From positions 1 to 45,484 of the forward strand of contig NZ_VKDE01000036.1 in the NCBI RefSeq assembly GCF_007097485.1: a DNA stretch of 45,484 nucleotides. Direction: 5' to 3'. The stretch is from Carboxylicivirga sp. M1479. GTDB taxonomy: Bacteria; Bacteroidota; Bacteroidia; Bacteroidales; Marinilabiliaceae. The first letter of the stretch is position 1. Every line of letters begins with the position of its first letter. Shown one piece after another: positions 17,519-23,870 of this stretch. Below the pieces are notes generated by a model. It ran no database searches. It had not been told where the DNA came from and worked only from the letters and a program-made list of their open reading frames with translations. Both the position numbers and the translations under genes were made by a program.

Positions 17519-17569
17519 TTGAGCGGTAGAGATGGCAAGATAAGCGGTAGGTATTTAACGATAAGCGGT
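17519..17569 (-). promoter_or_regulatory. Triple LytTR-type binding site
   Basis: Three 9-mers stand at exact 21-bp spacing with 12-bp spacers: 17519-17527, 17540-17548 and 17561-17569. On the minus strand they read ACCGCTCAA, ACCGCTTAT and ACCGCTTAT. This fits the known LytTR/AgrA site layout (two 9-bp direct repeats, 12-bp gap) and, as I recall it, the consensus [TA][AC][CA]GTTN[AG][TG] at 8 of 9 positions for two copies. The rightmost copy touches the stop codon of the LytTR gene. The array points at the repeat gene downstream. The sites are seen; that this regulator binds them is inference. Confidence 0.7.
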
Positions 17570-17898
17570 TAGGTGAGTAGCAAAATTTTACCCAATAATG
17601 GGCTGGCATTACGGCGCGAAACGTCAAATTCCACTCCGTTTTCGAGTACAACCTTTTGTGAAGTCTTAAAATAGGCAGATAAATAATGTAGGTTGATGAT
17701 AACGTTGCGGTTAATCTTTACAAAATTATCGGGCAAGCTCTGTTCTACCACCCTGAGGGATTTACTGTGCTGTTTTTGTGTGTTATTATTCAGCCAAATA
17801 CGAATGGCTCCTTGCTGGTACTGGAGGTAAACAATGTGTTGGCATTTGATACGCTGTACCTGGTTCTGACACTCAAGTATCAAAGTCGATTTTTTCAT
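17569..17898 (-). CDS. Stand-alone LytTR-domain DNA-binding regulator
   Basis: About 109 residues from the ATG at 17898 (MKKSTLILE). Almost the whole protein is one LytTR domain: the strand-rich start (HIVYLQYQQGAIRIWL), the helix with SLRVVEQSLPDNFVKINRN, then VIINLHYLSAYF and VVLENGVEFDVSRR. The LPDNFVKINRNVIIN segment is the classical signature. There is no receiver domain, so activity may be set by expression level, a partner kinase-response pair elsewhere, or not at all. LytTR proteins bind direct repeats as beta-domain dimers. Its gene precedes the repeat gene and the helical protein gene on the same strand and three matching direct repeats begin at its stop codon. Confidence 0.85.
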   Translation of the reverse strand: MKKSTLILECQNQVQRIKCQHIVYLQYQQGAIRIWLNNNTQKQHSKSLRVVEQSLPDNFVKINRNVIINLHYLSAYFKTSQKVVLENGVEFDVSRRNASPLLGKILLLT

Positions 17899-18280
17899 GT
17901 GATTATAATTTTCTTTCAATCACCACATGGAACTCTCAAGTAAATTTTATCATCTGCCTGTGTGAAAACTTAGATAATCAAATTTACATGGTCGTTTCAT
18001 CATGTTGGGTTAATGGTTAAACGAAAAGTGAAGATATAAAAATATCTTATGGTCAACTGATGATTTTTATCATGCTTTGTTTTACAACAGGCATTGCAGA
18101 GTGCACGGGAAATATGCAACACCTCACTTATTTGTGATTGGGGAACTTCAATAATAATTGAATATTGTAACGCAAATAATTAGAGACAATATCATATATG
18201 CCTCCAAGATTATTGCGCGCATATATTCAGTCTTGATGAACTACCCAATGAGGAGCTATAGGGTTAGAACCATATTATTC
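17899..18280. other. Divergent intergenic region between LytTR and HNH genes
   Basis: About 380 bp, AT-rich, with no gene. It must carry promoters in both directions. No extra copy of the ACCGCTTAT site was found here, so there is no sign of direct autoregulation of the LytTR gene through its own promoter. A loose palindrome CAC-TTATTT-GTG lies near 18127-18138. Confidence 0.4.
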
Positions 18281-18288
18281 TATCTTTG
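18281..18288 (+). promoter_or_regulatory. -7 promoter element of the HNH gene
   Basis: TATCTTTG matches the Bacteroidetes -7 consensus TAnnTTTG exactly and lies 27 bp before the ATG at 18316. No matching TTTG box stands at the expected distance upstream, so the promoter may be weak or activated. Confidence 0.5.
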
Positions 18289-18315
18289 GTATGTTACTAT
18301 CAAAAAGATTAGGCC

Positions 18316-19092
18316 ATGACTCGCAGAAACTGGACACGCAAAGAATTAATTGCTGCTTTTAACCTTTATTGCAAAATGCCTTTTGGTAAATTACATAAAC
18401 GTAATCCTAAAATTATTAAGCTCGCTACTATTATTAATCGTACGCCAAGCGCTGTAGCTTATAAACTTGTCAATTTCGCTAGTTTTGACCCGGTCTTAAA
18501 ACTAAGAGGCATTAAAGGGATGAAGAATGCCGCTAAAGCTGATCGCGAAATATTCAATGAATTCTATACAAATCAGGAAGAACTCGTTTTTGAAAGTGAA
18601 AACGTAATTGCGCAACTTGAGAAACAACCTATTGAAGAAAAATATAAAGATAAGCTACCAATACTTGATTCATTTAAAGGCAATGAACGAACAAGCTATA
18701 TTAAAACGAGAGTCAATCAACATTTTTTTAGAGAAGTTGTACTTTCTAATTACAGTTCATCTTGCGCAATAACTGGCATTTCGATACCATCATTATTAAT
18801 CGCCAGCCACATTAAACCTTGGGCACAAGATGAAAATAATCGTTTAAATCCAGGTAATGGGATTTGCCTGTCAGCATTATATGACAAAGCTTTTGATAAA
18901 GGACTTATAACTGTTGATGGTAAATACAGAATTGTACTATCATCTATTTTAAAGGAATATACAACTAATGAGTATTACCATACACACTTTGGACAAATTG
19001 AAAATCAGAAAATAATTCTACCAGAAAAGTACCTACCTGAAATGAAGTTCCTAGAATGGCATCAAGAAAATATTTTTGAGAATCACAATTAA
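18316..19092 (+). CDS. HNH endonuclease (HNH_2 type), possible restriction or defence enzyme
   Basis: 258 residues. The N-terminal 75 residues (RKELIAAFNLYCKMPFGKLH, then RTPSAVAYKLVNFASFDP) look like a helical DNA-binding part common in HNH restriction enzymes. The C-terminal half is an HNH_2-type nuclease: Cys150 in CAITG, His165 in ASHIKPW, Asn181 in NPGNGICL, and Asp194 in LYDKAFDKG. The family includes stand-alone modification-dependent or type II restriction nucleases, but no methyltransferase is adjacent. A small orphan gene follows by 64 bp on the same strand. It lies in a repeat-rich accessory segment, which suggests recent acquisition. Defence function is inference. Confidence 0.8.
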   Translation: MTRRNWTRKELIAAFNLYCKMPFGKLHKRNPKIIKLATIINRTPSAVAYKLVNFASFDPVLKLRGIKGMKNAAKADREIFNEFYTNQEELVFESENVIAQLEKQPIEEKYKDKLPILDSFKGNERTSYIKTRVNQHFFREVVLSNYSSSCAITGISIPSLLIASHIKPWAQDENNRLNPGNGICLSALYDKAFDKGLITVDGKYRIVLSSILKEYTTNEYYHTHFGQIENQKIILPEKYLPEMKFLEWHQENIFENHN

Positions 19093-19156
19093 TTTATAAT
19101 GTGACTCATAGTCCGTTGACACCACAAGTATTTCTATCTAGTTTCGTCAACAAAAA

Positions 19157-19459
19157 ATGAATATTAAATTCGGATACCTCTACCGCGATGAAGGCAACTA
19201 CAAAACATTTGGTGAAGTCGTTTTCTCTAATCCAAAGCACTTGCCTTTTAAGTTTATCAAGCAAAGCATAGAATCCAATTTGATTGAAGGCATGTGGTTT
19301 GAACCCGATAAATGGAATGTTCCTCGCTTTATTTTTCACGTGCACAACCCTTTTGGCATCCATGATTATCTCTGGTATGAGTTTGATTGCCTTAGCCAAT
19401 GCGATGAAACGCCTAACTCAAATAGCATCGACGAATTTTTAAAACGAATAAATAGTTAA
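19157..19459 (+). CDS. Small protein of unknown function
   Basis: 100 residues, no signal peptide or membrane segment; rich in aromatic residues (Phe, Trp, Tyr) with the segments FGYLYRDEGNYKTFGEVVF, WFEPDKW and DYLWYEFDCL. The acidic composition with ten or so Asp/Glu in the C-terminal 30 residues resembles small inhibitor or immunity proteins, but no family is recognised. It follows the HNH gene by 64 bp on the same strand and could be its partner, or an unrelated cargo gene. ATG at 19157. Confidence 0.6.
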   Translation: MNIKFGYLYRDEGNYKTFGEVVFSNPKHLPFKFIKQSIESNLIEGMWFEPDKWNVPRFIFHVHNPFGIHDYLWYEFDCLSQCDETPNSNSIDEFLKRINS

Positions 19460-19475
19460 AAACATTTCGGGGTTG

Positions 19476-19500
19476 GACTAACGGCAAGTAGCATAGTAAG
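19476..19500 (+). repeat. 25-bp element, copy 2
   Basis: Second copy of the element at 15581-15605 (20 of 25 identical), starting 16 bp after the small gene. Together the copies delimit a 3.9-kb accessory segment that holds the LytTR locus and the HNH gene. Confidence 0.5.
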
Positions 19501-19550
19501 GTCTTAAAAGGAGAGTTTCACACGTATTTATCGATGAATTATTAGAAATG

Positions 19551-19619
19551 CCCTCGCTAGCGCGGATTAGTAACCCGTGTTCGTGACAAATGGCACAGAT
19601 TGCAAATCTGCACCAGCGG
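19551..19619. repeat. REP-like imperfect palindrome
   Basis: Left arm CGCTAGCGCGGATT (19555-19568) pairs imperfectly with AATCTGCACCAGCGG (19605-19619). The interior holds GGATTAGTAACC and AGATTGCAAATCT, itself a short palindrome. It resembles repetitive extragenic palindromes associated with RAYT-type transposases in Bacteroidota, from memory. No transposase is in the window. Confidence 0.5.
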
Positions 19620-19648
19620 AGAATAATTACTTTTAGAGGGTGATTGAC

Positions 19649-19690
19649 GGATGCGATCTTGATGCACCGACAGCCATAAAGATCGCATCC
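19649..19690. repeat. GATGCGATC hairpin, copy A
   Basis: Perfect 12-bp arms GGATGCGATCTT (19649-19660) and AAGATCGCATCC (19679-19690) around an 18-nt loop, about 50 bp upstream of the purH promoter. The same arm sequence recurs as a hairpin at 22452-22492, so this is a dispersed element and not only a terminator. Confidence 0.75.
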
Positions 19691-19742
19691 ATCAATTTTA
19701 ATTACTAATCTAAATTCATTCCATATTAATGCCAAAGCCACC

Positions 19743-19772
19743 TTGTTAACTGTGCTTATTTTCTTATTTTTG
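19743..19772 (+). promoter_or_regulatory. Promoter of the purH-mre operon
   Basis: TTG (19743-19745), 19-bp spacer, TATTTTTG (19765-19772): a full match to the Bacteroidetes housekeeping promoter. The start of transcription should be near 19779, giving a leader of about 18 nt before the purH ATG. Confidence 0.75.
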
Positions 19773-19796
19773 CGTGAAAGAATTAAACGGATATAA

Positions 19797-21386
19797 ATGA
19801 GTACTTTAAAAAAGGTAAAATCGGCATTGGTTTCTGTCTTTCATAAGGATGGATTGGATGAAATCATTAAAACATTACACGAACAAGGTGTAACTATTTA
19901 CTCAACTGGTGGAACACAGGCGTTTATCGAAGGATTGGACGTGCCATGTGAGCGTGTTGAAGACTTAACAAGCTACCCATCTATACTTGGTGGTCGTGTT
20001 AAAACGCTTCACCCAAAAGTATTTGGTGGTATTTTAGCTCGTCGTGATAACGAAGACGATTTAAAGCAGTTAGCTGAATACGATATCCCTGAGATTGACT
20101 TAATAATTGTTGACCTCTATCCGTTTGAAGCCACTGTAGCTTCAGGTGCTCCTTTGCAAGATATCATTGAGAAGATTGATATTGGTGGTATTTCATTGAT
20201 TCGTGGTGCTGCTAAAAACTACAAAGATGTGATCATTGTACCGTCGAAAGATCAGTACGCCGATTTATTGGCCATCTTGAAAAACCAGAATGGCGAGTCG
20301 TCATTGGAAGATCGATTTAAGTTTGCTGCTGCTGCCTTTGGCGTATCATCACACTACGATTCGGCCATCTCCAATTTCTTTAACAAAGATAAAGACGACA
20401 TGGAGCGCATTAGCCTTAACAATGGCGATGTGTTACGTTATGGTGAGAACCCTCATCAGAAAGCAACCATTTACAAATATAACAACGTGAAAGAAGGTGC
20501 TTCACTGGCCAATGCTAAGGTATTGCAAGGAAAAGCCCTTTCGTACAACAATATGCTTGATGCCGATGCAGCCTGGAAAGCAGCCAGCGATGCTTATCAC
20601 TCGGTTGGTCATATCGAAGGTAAACAAGCTGTTTCGGTGGTAAAACACCTTAACCCATGTGGCTTGGCAGTAACCAACAACACCATGAAATCGCTTGAAC
20701 TGGCCTGGGCTGGTGATCCGATCTCAGCTTTTGGTGGTATTATTTGCTTTACTGATACAGTGACAGAAGAGATTGCCCAGTGGTTTGCCAAGCGCTTTGT
20801 TGAAATCATTATTGCGCCAGCTTATACACCTGAGGCTCTTGAAGTATTTGGCAAGAAAAAGAACCTACGTATACTTGAGACTCCTATCAAGAATGAAATC
20901 ACTGGCGAGAAATTAATTCGCTCGGTAAGTGGTGCTATCTTGGTTCAGGACGAAGATGAAGGTGTTGACAGCGATTTTAAAAACGTGACATCACAGCAAT
21001 TTGATGCTACCAAAATGGAGTTAGCTAAGTTTGGTATCACTGCTTGTAAGCACCTTAAGAGTAATGCCATTGCGGTAGTTACTGAGCAGGCCGATGGCTC
21101 GTTTTGGTTAACAGGTGCTGGTATGGGACAACCGAACCGTTTGGATAGTATGCGTCATTTAACCATGCCTCGTTTTAATATGAAAGAAGGTGTTGATATT
21201 GCCAATTCAGTGGTTATCTCTGATGCTTTCTTCCCATTCCGCGACAGTATTGAAGCGGCCAACGAGTACGGTGTTAAGTACATTGTTGAGCCAGGTGGTA
21301 GTATTCGCGACGATGAAGTTATAGAAGCCTGTAACGAATTCGGCATGGCCATGTTATTCACAGGAAAACGTCATTTTAAACATTAA
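19797..21386 (+). CDS. purH: Bifunctional AICAR formyltransferase / IMP cyclohydrolase
   Basis: Catalyses the last two steps of de novo purine synthesis, AICAR to FAICAR (with 10-formyl-tetrahydrofolate) and FAICAR to IMP. 529 residues, normal length. The N-terminal IMP cyclohydrolase (MGS-like) domain has the ISTGGTQ-type loop (TIYSTGGTQAF) and SYPSILGGRVKTLHP. The C-terminal formyltransferase domain carries the catalytic Lys-His in VKHLNPCGLA and the late GAGMGQPNRLDS segment. It is preceded by a textbook promoter and followed by mreB after only 12 bp, so purine synthesis and cell-shape genes share a transcript. The ATG at 19797 fits family starts. Confidence 0.95.
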   Translation: MSTLKKVKSALVSVFHKDGLDEIIKTLHEQGVTIYSTGGTQAFIEGLDVPCERVEDLTSYPSILGGRVKTLHPKVFGGILARRDNEDDLKQLAEYDIPEIDLIIVDLYPFEATVASGAPLQDIIEKIDIGGISLIRGAAKNYKDVIIVPSKDQYADLLAILKNQNGESSLEDRFKFAAAAFGVSSHYDSAISNFFNKDKDDMERISLNNGDVLRYGENPHQKATIYKYNNVKEGASLANAKVLQGKALSYNNMLDADAAWKAASDAYHSVGHIEGKQAVSVVKHLNPCGLAVTNNTMKSLELAWAGDPISAFGGIICFTDTVTEEIAQWFAKRFVEIIIAPAYTPEALEVFGKKKNLRILETPIKNEITGEKLIRSVSGAILVQDEDEGVDSDFKNVTSQQFDATKMELAKFGITACKHLKSNAIAVVTEQADGSFWLTGAGMGQPNRLDSMRHLTMPRFNMKEGVDIANSVVISDAFFPFRDSIEAANEYGVKYIVEPGGSIRDDEVIEACNEFGMAMLFTGKRHFKH

Positions 21387-21398
21387 AATATAAGTTGA

Positions 21399-22424
21399 AT
21401 GGGACTATTTTCGTTCTTATCGCAAGAAATAGCCATCGACCTTGGTACAGCCAACACCATTATTATCCATAACGATAAAATTGTTGTTGACGAACCATCC
21501 ATCGTAGCGCTGAACCGCAAATCCGATAAACTGGAGGCCATTGGAGAAAAGGCTCGCCAGATGCACGGTAAAACACACGATAATATCTATACCATTCGCC
21601 CTTTGCGCGATGGTGTAATTGCTGACTTTAACGCGGCCGAGCAAATGATACGTGGCATGATTAAGATGATTAATCAAAAGCCAAAATTGTTTTCGCCATC
21701 CTTATCGTTGGTAGTTTGTATTCCATCGGGCAGTACCGAAGTAGAGATACGTGCCGTACGCGACTCGGCCGAACATGCCGGTGGTCGTGAGGTGCACATG
21801 ATTTACGAACCAATGGCAGCAGCCTTGGGTATTGGTTTAGACGTGGAAGCACCAGAAGGTAATATGGTGGTTGATATAGGTGGTGGTACTACCGAGATTG
21901 CGGTTATCTCGCTGGGCGGTATTGTAACAAATAAATCCATTCGTATTGCAGGTGATGACCTAACAGCTGATATTATGGAGTATATGCGCCGTCAGCACAA
22001 CATTAAGGTTGGTGAGCGCACAGCTGAAAACATTAAAATTGAAGTGGGTTCTGCTTTGCCTGAATTGGAAGAGCCTCCACAAGATTATATTGTACAGGGT
22101 CCTAACCAAATGACAGCTTTACCGATTGAGGTGCCAGTATCATACCAGGAAATATCTCATTGTTTAGAAAAGTCAATTTCAAAGATTGAGACTGCTGTTC
22201 TTTCAGCCTTAGAGCAAACACCACCTGAGTTATACAGCGATATTGTTAAGAACGGTATATTCTTAGCTGGTGGAGGTGCATTGTTACGTGGATTAGACAA
22301 GCGCTTATCGGATAAGATAAATATCCCATTCCACATTGCTGAAGATCCATTACGTGCTGTTGCTCGCGGAACAGGTATTGCACTTAAGAACAGACATAGA
22401 ATATTGCCTTATTTAATTCGTTAA
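21399..22424 (+). CDS. mreB: Rod shape-determining protein MreB (bacterial actin)
   Basis: 341-residue actin-like ATPase that forms short membrane-bound filaments steering the elongation complex. The N-terminal amphipathic start (MGLFSFLSQ) and the phosphate-1 motif IDLGTANT are present, followed by VDEPSIVAL, the PSGSTEVEIRAV loop, the EPMAAALGIG connecting motif, the phosphate-2 motif VDIGGGTTEIAV, and the adenosine motif FLAGGGALLRGLD. Length and order match the family. It sits 12 bp after purH, and the rest of the elongasome genes follow on the same strand. A 100-bp gap with a hairpin separates it from mreC. Confidence 0.96.
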   Translation: MGLFSFLSQEIAIDLGTANTIIIHNDKIVVDEPSIVALNRKSDKLEAIGEKARQMHGKTHDNIYTIRPLRDGVIADFNAAEQMIRGMIKMINQKPKLFSPSLSLVVCIPSGSTEVEIRAVRDSAEHAGGREVHMIYEPMAAALGIGLDVEAPEGNMVVDIGGGTTEIAVISLGGIVTNKSIRIAGDDLTADIMEYMRRQHNIKVGERTAENIKIEVGSALPELEEPPQDYIVQGPNQMTALPIEVPVSYQEISHCLEKSISKIETAVLSALEQTPPELYSDIVKNGIFLAGGGALLRGLDKRLSDKINIPFHIAEDPLRAVARGTGIALKNRHRILPYLIR

Positions 22425-22451
22425 TTAGTCAATAGATAATAGTATTCTAAG

Positions 22452-22492
22452 GATCGCATCTCTATTAGCAAATAGCTTATAAAGATGCGATC
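22452..22492. repeat. GATGCGATC hairpin, copy B
   Basis: Arms GATCGCATCT (22452-22461) and AGATGCGATC (22483-22492) enclose a 21-nt loop with a nested CTATT/AATAG stem. The arms are those of copy A in swapped order. It lies between mreB and mreC, where it could attenuate or process the transcript. There is no T-tract, so it is not a classical terminator. Confidence 0.7.
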
Positions 22493-22525
22493 GATATTAT
22501 AACCTTGTAAACAGGAGCCAATGTA

Positions 22526-23356
22526 ATGAGGAACTTTATCCGCTTTATTATAAAATACCATTTTACTATTCTATTTTTTATTATTGAAGCCGTTTCTCTA
22601 TTACTGGTAATCAATTACAACGCCTATCAACGCTCCTCTTTTCTATCATCATCAAGCAGTGTTAGTGGTGGCATATTAAAGCGCTACAGTGCGGGTTCAG
22701 AATACCTGATGCTGCGCGATATAAACGAAGATTTAGCACGTGAGAATGCTTACCTGCGCAGTCGTTTACCCGAATCGTTTAGAGCATCACGAGATTACTT
22801 TAACCTGGTGAACGATAGCACGAGTATGCAAGAGTATATTTATCGCTCGGCTCGTGTGATTAACAACTCCACCCATCGTCGTTTTAATTATCTTACACTT
22901 AACAAGGGCCGCCTCAATGGCATAGAGCCCGAAATGGGCGTAATCTCTAACAAGGGAGCGGTTGGAATTGTTAAAAACGTTTCAGACAACTACTCTACGG
23001 TGATTTCCATCATCAATACACGCTTAAAAATATCGGCCAAGCTCAAGGAGTCAGGATTCTTTGGTTCTTTAGAGTGGGATGGCACCTCGTACCAACATGT
23101 GTATTTATTGGATATCCCACGGCACGCAAACGTTAGTGTGGGCGATTTAGTGGTAACCAGCGGTTATTCATCCATATTTCCTGAAGGCATTTTATTGGGC
23201 AACGTGGAGGATGTTGAGCTGGATAAGGGCGCTAGTTTTTACCGCATCCGCGTAAAGCTATCGGTTGATTTTAAAAATTTATCCTTTGTAGAGGTCATTG
23301 GACACAACTCCATTGCCGAGCAAATTAACCTGGAAAAGATTAGCGAAGATGATTAG
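22526..23356 (+). CDS. mreC: Rod shape-determining protein MreC
   Basis: 276-residue bitopic membrane protein that links MreB to PBP2/RodA and activates the latter. One transmembrane helix at about 13-31 (FTILFFIIEAVSLLLVI), a coiled-coil linker around 60-85 (EDLARENAYLRSRL), and the two-barrel periplasmic MreC domain with LTLNKGRLNGIEPEMGVI and VGDLVVTSGYSSIFPEGI. An AGGAG-type ribosome site (22513-22517) precedes the ATG at 22526; an out-of-place ATG at 22521 is less likely. The end overlaps mreD by 8 bp. Confidence 0.93.
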   Translation: MRNFIRFIIKYHFTILFFIIEAVSLLLVINYNAYQRSSFLSSSSSVSGGILKRYSAGSEYLMLRDINEDLARENAYLRSRLPESFRASRDYFNLVNDSTSMQEYIYRSARVINNSTHRRFNYLTLNKGRLNGIEPEMGVISNKGAVGIVKNVSDNYSTVISIINTRLKISAKLKESGFFGSLEWDGTSYQHVYLLDIPRHANVSVGDLVVTSGYSSIFPEGILLGNVEDVELDKGASFYRIRVKLSVDFKNLSFVEVIGHNSIAEQINLEKISEDD

Positions 23357-23867
23357 TTATGCACCCCGATATATCTTTAATTTTGTGTTCTTTACACTTA
23401 TTCAAGTGTTGGTGCTCAATAACATTCAGCTAAGTGGCTTTGTTAATCCATACTTATACATTCTGTTCGTATTAACACTCCCTTTTGAAACACCCGGTTG
23501 GTTACTTTTACTCTTGGGTTTTTCATCGGGCATGGTCATTGATATTTTTAGCAATACACCAGGCATGCATGCCTCAGCCACCGTATTCATGTGCTTTTTA
23601 CGTCCATACGTGCTACGATTATTTGCACCACGCGACGAATATCAACCTGGCACCATACCAACTATGGGCTATTATGGTTTTGCGTGGTTTTTAAGGTATG
23701 CTGTTATCTTGGTAGTGGCACACCACCTCTTCCTGTTCTTTATTGAAGTGTTCTCTTTAACTCATTTCTTCTCTACATTCGTGCGAGTATTAAGTAGTTC
23801 AGCGCTAACTTTGATACTGATATTAATAGCACAATTATTTAGTCAAGGAAAAAAACAAGGGAGGTAA
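23349..23867 (+). CDS. mreD: Rod shape-determining protein MreD
   Basis: About 172 residues with five hydrophobic helices (for example IFNFVFFTLIQVLVLNNIQL, LYILFVLTLPFETPGWLLLL, SGMVIDIFSNTPGMHASAT), the usual MreD pattern. The ATG at 23349 overlaps the last codons of mreC by 8 bp; the frame is open upstream to 23298, which would overlap mreC by 59 bp and adds a non-family N-terminus. MreD is the integral-membrane member of the MreBCD complex. Its stop lies at a strong ribosome site for the next gene. Confidence 0.88.
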   Translation: MISYAPRYIFNFVFFTLIQVLVLNNIQLSGFVNPYLYILFVLTLPFETPGWLLLLLGFSSGMVIDIFSNTPGMHASATVFMCFLRPYVLRLFAPRDEYQPGTIPTMGYYGFAWFLRYAVILVVAHHLFLFFIEVFSLTHFFSTFVRVLSSSALTLILILIAQLFSQGKKQGR

Positions 23868-23870
23868 ACT

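Noticed and set aside
19649-19690. Hairpin as a terminator of the small gene at 19157
   Set aside because: It lies 190 bp past the stop, lacks a T-tract and recurs at 22452, so it is better described as a dispersed repeat.
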